Assembly (NCBI GenBank): GCA_910583695.1
Contig: CAJTZL010000086.1
Location: forward strand, 1 to 8,315
DNA: 8,315 nucleotides
Direction of reading: 5' to 3'
Origin: an uncultured Oscillibacter sp.
GTDB taxonomy: Bacteria > Bacillota > Clostridia > Oscillospirales > Oscillospiraceae
Under the pieces are notes generated by a model. The model had not been told where the DNA came from and ran no database searches. It saw only the letters and a list, made by a program, of their open reading frames with translations. This document shows, one piece after another, positions 4,285 to 8,315 of this stretch. Made by a program: the position numbers and the translations under genes. Within the stretch, counting starts at the first letter, position 1. Every line of letters begins with the position of its first letter.

Positions 4285-6129
4285 TCAGGCGATGGCCTCG
4301 TACACCGCCCGGCTGATCTCGCCGCAGACGGCGTAGATGCCGTAGGCGTCCTTCCGGCCGTCGGCGCCCATGGTCAGCACCACCACGCCGTCCCCGGTGT
4401 CCGGGTCGTAGCTGAGCAGGTTGTAGGCCCCGTAGGCGCTGCCGGTGTGGTAGTACAGCCGCTCCCGGCCATAGGCCCCGAACCGCAGCCGCATGGGCAG
4501 GGCCTGCCGGGTTCCGCCGGGGAGGGCATCGCCACACTCCATCTTCGCAACGGTCCCGGCATCCATCAGCCGCACGCCCTCAAAGCAGCCGTCCCCCGCC
4601 AGCAGGGCCGTCAGCTTTCCCAGATCCAGGGCGCTGGAGGTGAAGCCCCCGGCGAACTGCCGCCCCGTGGCCCCCGGCGAACTCCACCGGCGGACGCTCC
4701 GCAGGGAGGCGGCGGACCGGCCCAGGGAGCTTGTCCGGTACAGCGGAGTCACCAGCTCCGGCGCCTCCAGCTCCCCGGCGGCAAAGGAGCAGTCCGCCCC
4801 CAGGGGCCCCAGGACCCGCTCCTCCAGCACGTCGTCCAGGTACTTCCCCGCCGCCAGCTCCAGGGTCTGACCCAGAATGCCGAAGGCGTGGTTGTTATAG
4901 CTCCAATACCGCAGGTCTCCCGGCGTGCCCCTGCCGTAGCCGGAGGCGTTTGCCAGCTGGCCCCGGACGCTTCGCGTGTCCCAAGCGATATTCTCGCTGT
5001 TCAGCAGGGTGGAGGTGTGGTTCAGCATGGAGCGGATGGTAACGGGCCTCCAGGTCTTCACGCCCCAGTATTCCCCGATGTCCGCGTCATAGTCCACAAC
5101 CCCCTCCTCTTCCAGCAGGGCGGCGCAGAGGCCTACCACCACCTTGGAGAGGGAGGCGGTCCGCAGCTTGTGGGCACCGGTCATGGGGACACTCCCCCGC
5201 ACCGCCCAACCGTAGTGATAGGCGTCGGTGAGCACCCCGCCCTCGACGACGGCTACCTGGACCCCCACCGCCCCGTGGCGGCGGGCGGCCTCGGCCACCG
5301 CCTGATTCAGGGCCTCATGGCGCTCCAGGGAGCGTCCCGCGTCCCCGCTCCCCGGCAGGGACAGCTCCCCCGTCAGGGGGTCCCGAGGGGCTTGCAGCCG
5401 CGCCAGCACGCAGGCCAACTGCAGCCGGGACACCGGCAGGTCCGGGTAGAGCCCATGGTCCGTCATGCCCGCATAGAGCCCCCGGTCCGTCACCCAGTTC
5501 AGCGCCTCCTCCGCGTAGGCGGGGACCGCCTCCCCGTCCCAGGAGACGGCGGTCCGGCTCTCCACGTCCTCTCCCCGCCACGCGGCGAAGCGGCGGAGCA
5601 TCACCGCCAGCTGGCTCCGGGTCACCGGGGCGTCGGGGGCAAACCGCCCCTCCGCCACGCCGCCGCTGACCCCCACGCTGTCCGCCCAGGCCACGGCGTC
5701 CTGCGCCGCCTCCGGCACGTCGGCATAGGGGCAGGGGTCCACCCGGACCAGGATGCCGCTGAGGCGGTAAAGGGCCTGGACGGCCTCCGCCCGGCTCACC
5801 GGTTCCTCGCCGTCGAAGCTCCCGTCCTCTTTCCGCGCCAGCAGCTCCCGGTAAAGGGCCCAGCGGGCGGCGTCCCGCCCCGGCTCCGGGACGTCCGCCG
5901 CCTCCACGGCCCGCAGCTCCGTCAGGCTTCCGGTGTCCTCCGCGATTTCCTCCAGGAGCAGCCCCCCCTGCGCTTCCGCCCGGGCCTCCGCCGGACTCTC
6001 CGGCAGGGAGACCGGCTCCTCCGCTTCGCCTCCGGCCGCCCGGCCCCTGGCGTCCGCCAGCGGGGCGGCGGAAACCACCCATATCACCGAGAGCGCCAGG
6101 AGCGCTCCCACTGCCCACCGTTTTCCCAT
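4285..6129 (-). CDS. Secreted SLH-domain serine hydrolase (class C beta-lactamase/PBP fold)
   Basis: The 614-residue protein begins with a signal peptide (about residues 1-27, MGKRW, hydrophobic core, then APLADARG). Three S-layer homology repeats follow at about 79-128, 132-185 and 196-246, which normally anchor proteins to pyruvylated wall polymers. Residues 271-608 form a PF00144-type domain with SxxK as SLSK (S326, K329), YxN as YNN (Y411, N413) and the third motif as HTG (561-563). All catalytic motifs are present. Such proteins may be DD-carboxypeptidases, D-aminopeptidases, esterases or beta-lactamases; the sequence does not decide between them. The open frame extends 32 codons upstream, but the promoter at 6187-6215 starts transcription near 6180, so the ATG at 6129 is the start, with a weak GGGAG 11 bases ahead. 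It is divergent from the MFS gene. Confidence 0.9.
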   Translation of the reverse strand: MGKRWAVGALLALSVIWVVSAAPLADARGRAAGGEAEEPVSLPESPAEARAEAQGGLLLEEIAEDTGSLTELRAVEAADVPEPGRDAARWALYRELLARKEDGSFDGEEPVSRAEAVQALYRLSGILVRVDPCPYADVPEAAQDAVAWADSVGVSGGVAEGRFAPDAPVTRSQLAVMLRRFAAWRGEDVESRTAVSWDGEAVPAYAEEALNWVTDRGLYAGMTDHGLYPDLPVSRLQLACVLARLQAPRDPLTGELSLPGSGDAGRSLERHEALNQAVAEAARRHGAVGVQVAVVEGGVLTDAYHYGWAVRGSVPMTGAHKLRTASLSKVVVGLCAALLEEEGVVDYDADIGEYWGVKTWRPVTIRSMLNHTSTLLNSENIAWDTRSVRGQLANASGYGRGTPGDLRYWSYNNHAFGILGQTLELAAGKYLDDVLEERVLGPLGADCSFAAGELEAPELVTPLYRTSSLGRSAASLRSVRRWSSPGATGRQFAGGFTSSALDLGKLTALLAGDGCFEGVRLMDAGTVAKMECGDALPGGTRQALPMRLRFGAYGRERLYYHTGSAYGAYNLLSYDPDTGDGVVVLTMGADGRKDAYGIYAVCGEISRAVYEAIA

Positions 6130-6186
6130 AGGCCCCCGTTCTCCCGTCTCCGGGCCCGCCGCCCGGTTCTTTTTCCCTGATTCGAC

Positions 6187-6215
6187 ATTATACCGTTTGT
6201 TCCGACAGCTGTCAA
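6187..6215 (-). promoter_or_regulatory. Consensus sigma-A promoter of the SLH-hydrolase gene
   Basis: On the minus strand TTGACA (6215-6210), 17 bases and TATAAT (6192-6187) match the sigma-A consensus at every position. The predicted start near 6180 gives a leader of about 51 bases. The palindrome GACAGCTGTC (6204-6213) overlaps the -35 and could be an operator. Confidence 0.85.
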
Positions 6216-6225
6216 TCTCCCCCAA

Positions 6226-6260
6226 AATCCGGCGGTTTTGTCCGGAGAATCCGGCGGTTT
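6226..6260. promoter_or_regulatory. Phased direct repeat between divergent promoters (possible shared operator)
   Basis: AATCCGGCGGTTT occurs perfectly at 6226-6238 and again at 6248-6260, 22 bases apart, which is two helical turns. A third TCCGG lies between the copies at 6241. The pair lies upstream of both the leftward SLH-hydrolase promoter and the rightward MFS promoter, roughly 40-80 bases from each predicted start. That is a position suited to an activator or a shared repressor. The repeats are seen; the function is inferred. Confidence 0.5.
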
Positions 6261-6285
6261 CCTCCTATCCCCGCCGCTCTTCTTC

Positions 6286-6294
6286 TGCTATAAT
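6286..6294 (+). promoter_or_regulatory. Extended -10 promoter of the MFS gene
   Basis: TGCTATAAT is an extended -10 with a perfect TATAAT core (6289-6294). No good -35 lies 16-18 bases upstream, which fits either an extended -10 promoter or dependence on a factor bound at 6226-6260. Transcription would begin near 6301, leaving a leader of about 27 bases. Confidence 0.65.
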
Positions 6295-6327
6295 CAAGGC
6301 GCTTTCAACATTCAGGAGGTTCTCCCC

Positions 6328-7491
6328 ATGGTCCACTTGCTTCTCGCCGTGATCTATCTCTCCTTTGTCAGCCTGGGCCTGCCCGACGCCCTGCTGGGCT
6401 CCGCCTGGCCCTCCATGTACGGTGCCTTCGGCGTGCCGGTGTCCTTTGCCGGCGGAATCTCCACGATCATCGCCCTGGGCACCGTGGTCTCCAGCCTCCA
6501 GTCCAACCGCCTCACCCGCCGCTTCGGGGCGGGGCGGGTCACTGCCGCCAGCGTGGGGCTGACGGCCCTGGCCCTGCTGGGCTTCTCCCTCAGCGGCTCC
6601 TTCCGGCAGCTGTGCCTCTGGGCGGTGCCCTACGGCCTGGGGGCCGGGGCGGTGGACGCGGCCTTGAACAACTACGTGGCCCTGCACTACGCCAGCCGCC
6701 ACATGAGCTGGCTCCACTGCATGTGGGGCCTGGGGGCCTCCCTGGGGCCCCATTTCATGGGCCGCGCCCTCACCGGCGGCTGGGGCTGGCCCATGGGGTA
6801 CCGCTGGATTTCCTTGCTGCAGATGGGCCTCACCGCCCTCCTGGTCCTGAGCCTTCCCCTCTGGACCCGCTGCGGCAACCGGGAAGAGGAGGCTCCCGCC
6901 CCGGTTCTGACCCTGGCCCAGGTCCTCCGCATTCCCGGGGTGAAGTCCATGGCAGCCGCCTTCTTCTGCTACTGCGGCCTGGAGCAGACCGCCGGCCTCT
7001 GGGCCAGCAGCTACCTGACGCTGGAGCAGGACCTTCCGGCGGAAACGGCGGCGGGCTTTGCCGCCCTGTTTTTCCTGGGGGTCACGGCGGGGCGGGGCCT
7101 CAGCGGCTTTCTGACCCTGGCCCTGAACGACCGGCAGATGGTCCGCCTGGGCCAGGGGATTACCGCCCTGGGGATTCTGGCCCTGCTGCTGCCGGCGGGC
7201 GGGGAGGCCGCCGCCCTGGCGGGGCTGGTTCTGGTGGGCCTGGGCTGCGCTCCGGTCTATCCCTGCTTCATCCACGCCACTCCGGAGCACTTCGGGGCCG
7301 AGAACTCCCAGGCCGTCATCGGCGTGCAGATGGCCGGGGCCTACGTGGGCACCTGCCTGATGCCGCCGCTTTTCGGGCTCATCGCCTCCCGGGTGAGCCC
7401 GGCGCTGTTCCCGGCTTACCTGCTGGCGGTGCTGCTGGCGATGGTCTATGCCCATGAGCGGCTCATCCGGGCCCGGCGGGCAGGGCGCTGA
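6328..7491 (+). CDS. MFS transporter
   Basis: This is a 387-residue major facilitator superfamily permease with about 12 hydrophobic segments in two halves, joined by a charged loop near residues 180-196 (RCGNREEEAP). SNRLTRRFGAGR (59-70) is an MFS motif-A-like loop. GLGAGAVDAALNNYVA (103-118) resembles the conserved stretch in fucose-permease-like sugar transporters of this superfamily. Length is normal. Substrate and direction cannot be told from sequence; sugar/proton symport or drug-type efflux are both possible. The ATG at 6328 has AGGAGG (6314-6319) 8 bases ahead and lies just after the predicted transcription start, so the 30 codons of open frame upstream are not used. It shares its regulatory spacer with the divergent SLH-hydrolase gene, so the two may be co-regulated. 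Confidence 0.9.
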   Translation: MVHLLLAVIYLSFVSLGLPDALLGSAWPSMYGAFGVPVSFAGGISTIIALGTVVSSLQSNRLTRRFGAGRVTAASVGLTALALLGFSLSGSFRQLCLWAVPYGLGAGAVDAALNNYVALHYASRHMSWLHCMWGLGASLGPHFMGRALTGGWGWPMGYRWISLLQMGLTALLVLSLPLWTRCGNREEEAPAPVLTLAQVLRIPGVKSMAAAFFCYCGLEQTAGLWASSYLTLEQDLPAETAAGFAALFFLGVTAGRGLSGFLTLALNDRQMVRLGQGITALGILALLLPAGGEAAALAGLVLVGLGCAPVYPCFIHATPEHFGAENSQAVIGVQMAGAYVGTCLMPPLFGLIASRVSPALFPAYLLAVLLAMVYAHERLIRARRAGR

Positions 7492-7508
7492 GAAAGGAGC
7501 CGGAGAGG

Positions 7509-7796
7509 ATGCCGGAGCAGGGTTCTCTGCGGAGGCGTCGTGGAGGCTGGATGGAAACCCGCCGGGAAACCGGGGAGGAGTGCCGCCCCGGCTTTTCTGA
7601 AAAGCGAATCTGCGCGCCGCATAGTCCGCTTGCCGGATGCCGGAATTATAGCAAACCGTCAGGGCTTCCGGGAACCGAACAGGATTTAAAAGTGCCTCTG
7701 CAAGGCGGTCTGAACGCCATCCGGGCTGATCTGGAAACGGCATACATCAACGCTCCTCCCCTGTCGGGGCGGGCGGCATATCGCATGGAACGATAA
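7509..7796 (+). CDS. Doubtful small ORF after the MFS gene
   Basis: An open frame of 95 codons starts 17 bases after the MFS stop and has AAAGGAG (7493-7499) 9 bases before its ATG. I recognise no family. The protein is arginine-rich at first (LRRRRGG), with no clear domain, signal peptide or membrane segment. Its codon use and base composition differ from the GC-rich neighbours, and a terminator-like hairpin (7570-7596) lies inside it. It could be a real short accessory gene, a decayed remnant or non-coding sequence; I lean to non-coding. Confidence 0.2.
   Translation: MPEQGSLRRRRGGWMETRRETGEECRPGFSEKRICAPHSPLAGCRNYSKPSGLPGTEQDLKVPLQGGLNAIRADLETAYINAPPLSGRAAYRMER
7570..7596 (+). terminator. 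Probable terminator of the MFS gene
   Basis: CCGGGG (7570-7575) pairs with CCCCGG (7586-7591) and is followed by CTTTT. An overlapping hairpin, GCTTTT (7591-7596) with AAAAGC (7600-7605), could compete with it. It lies about 80 bases past the MFS stop and is the only terminator-like structure close behind it. The stem is short, so the call is moderate. Confidence 0.4.
7645..7653 (-). promoter_or_regulatory. Possible antisense promoter (extended -10)
   Basis: On the minus strand TGCTATAAT (7653-7645) is the same extended -10 string seen upstream of the MFS gene. No good -35 lies at the right distance. A transcript from it would run leftward into the 3' end of the MFS gene. No coding frame follows it that I trust. 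Confidence 0.2.
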
Positions 7797-7984
7797 AAGC
7801 AAGCCGGCAGGCCATCCATGCGAGACAATCTCCCGGAACCGGCTTATCCCCTTCCGTAGCCTCTCATCGGCGGCTTGTACTGAACGAATCCATGCCCCCT
7901 CTTATATCCAGATGCTGACTTTGTCCATCTGCTGTCCGTGGGGGCTCCTGGCGCCGATATCGTGGTACGACACTCTTAAAGGTA

Positions 7985-8023
7985 AAAATAACCCCCACCG
8001 TTTCACTGGAAAACGGTGGGGGT
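7985..8023 (-). terminator. Strong hairpin-T terminator, leftward
   Basis: ACCCCCACCGTTT (7991-8003) and AAACGGTGGGGGT (8011-8023) form a perfect 13-bp stem with a 7-base loop. On the minus strand the stem is followed by TATTTTT (7990-7984 region), which favours leftward termination. It is the third such structure below the tRNA genes; which transcript it ends is not clear. Confidence 0.6.
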
Positions 8024-8055
8024 ATTTGATGCTTTATTTCTCGAAGGCCCGATGC

Positions 8056-8075
8056 AAAAAGGCCGCCACTCGGCC
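8056..8075 (-). terminator. Weak hairpin-T terminator, leftward
   Basis: On the minus strand GGCCG (8075-8071) pairs with CGGCC (8065-8061) across a 5-base loop and is followed by TTTTT (8060-8056). The stem is only 5 bp, so it may be a back-up terminator or chance. Confidence 0.3.
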
Positions 8076-8117
8076 CGTCCCGCTTTTCAGGCCACCTCAA
8101 ATATTTTTCTACCGAAC

Positions 8118-8147
8118 AAAAACCGCCTAAATCCAAGATTTAAGCGG
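8118..8147 (-). terminator. Terminator of the tRNA-Asp/tRNA-Thr transcript
   Basis: On the minus strand CCGCTTAAATC (8147-8137) pairs with GATTTAGGCGG (8133-8123) with one T-G wobble and a 3-base loop, followed by TTTTT (8122-8118). It begins 6 bases past the CCA end of tRNA-Thr, as expected for the end of a tRNA operon. Confidence 0.85.
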
Positions 8148-8153
8148 CTTTAC

Positions 8154-8229
<76 letters not shown>

Positions 8230-8234
8230 AAATA

Positions 8235-8311
8235 TGGCGACCCGGAACGGGCTCGAACCGTCGACCTCTAGCGTGACAGGCTAGCGTTCTAACCAACTGA
8301 ACTACCGGGCC
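8235..8311 (-). tRNA. tRNA-Asp (anticodon GTC)
   Basis: The minus strand gives a complete 77-base tRNA with encoded CCA. The acceptor stem GGCCCGG/CCGGGTC has one G-U pair, and the discriminator is G, as usual for tRNA-Asp. The anticodon stem-loop CTAGC-CTGTCAC-GCTAG carries GTC, and the T arm has GGTTCGAGCCC. Its promoter, and any further tRNA genes of the cluster, lie beyond the right edge. Confidence 0.96.
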
Positions 8312-8315
8312 ATAT

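Larger units (their letters stand above)
7797..8117. other. Intergenic stretch without a supported gene
   Basis: This stretch has lower GC than the rest of the window and no open frame with a ribosome site or recognisable protein. It holds short inverted repeats: AAGCCGG (7801-7807) with CCGGCTT (7839-7845), CAGATG (7909-7914) with CATCTG (7926-7931), and the two minus-strand hairpins listed separately at 7991 and 8056. It lies downstream of the leftward tRNA genes. I see no integrase, attachment repeat or known riboswitch in it. Confidence 0.5.

Noticed and set aside
4447..6180. 577-codon rightward frame antisense to the SLH-hydrolase
   Set aside because: Low-complexity product with no domain; the opposite strand has a signal peptide, SLH repeats and catalytic motifs in order.
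6265..7743. 492-codon leftward frame over the MFS gene
   Set aside because: Hydrophilic Q/G/P/A-rich shadow of a transporter with normal membrane topology.
7864..8136. Open frames of 72-90 codons on both strands across 7864-8136
   Set aside because: They run through the hairpins at 7991-8023 and 8056-8075, lack ribosome sites and show no protein family signal.

Overview
The window looks like chromosome from a GC-rich, low-GC-lineage Gram-positive (Firmicutes), most likely an Oscillospiraceae-type gut clostridium (Flavonifractor / Lawsonibacter / Intestinimonas-like). The grounds are the SLH-anchored exoprotein, a short clostridial CarD protein, GGAGG-type ribosome sites, sigma-A promoters and encoded tRNA CCA ends. 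The genus is an inference; no marker gene here fixes it. No phage, insertion sequence, CRISPR array or defence system was seen.

Layout, left to right. Positions 1-254 hold no gene. They contain a leftward promoter for an off-window gene, an eight-unit heptanucleotide array (91-146), and two inverted-repeat structures. Next comes a leftward AI-2E-family permease (255-1454). Divergent from it is a rightward two-gene operon, a DgkB/YegS-type lipid kinase (1620-2507) overlapping a CoA-pyrophosphatase-like Nudix hydrolase (2504-3109), closed by a hairpin-T terminator. Convergent to that is a leftward CarD-family regulator (3262-3792). An AT-rich divergent promoter region separates it from a very small helical protein of unknown function (4008-4232) with a near-consensus promoter. 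A strong terminator at 4241-4272 separates this from a convergent leftward secreted protein with three SLH repeats and a class C beta-lactamase-fold serine hydrolase domain (4285-6129). That gene is divergent from an MFS permease (6328-7491); the shared spacer carries two good promoters and a phased 13-bp direct repeat. The right end (7492-8153) is a lower-GC, mostly non-coding stretch with several hairpins. It is followed by leftward tRNA-Thr(GGT) and tRNA-Asp(GTC) genes with a clear terminator.

The genes are ordinary housekeeping, envelope and transport functions and do not form one pathway. The most interesting material is between genes: the heptad array, repeat motifs shared by the 3' flanks of two leftward genes, the operator-like repeats in the divergent spacers, and the strongly promoted 74-residue protein. 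I did not find a convincing new multi-gene system.
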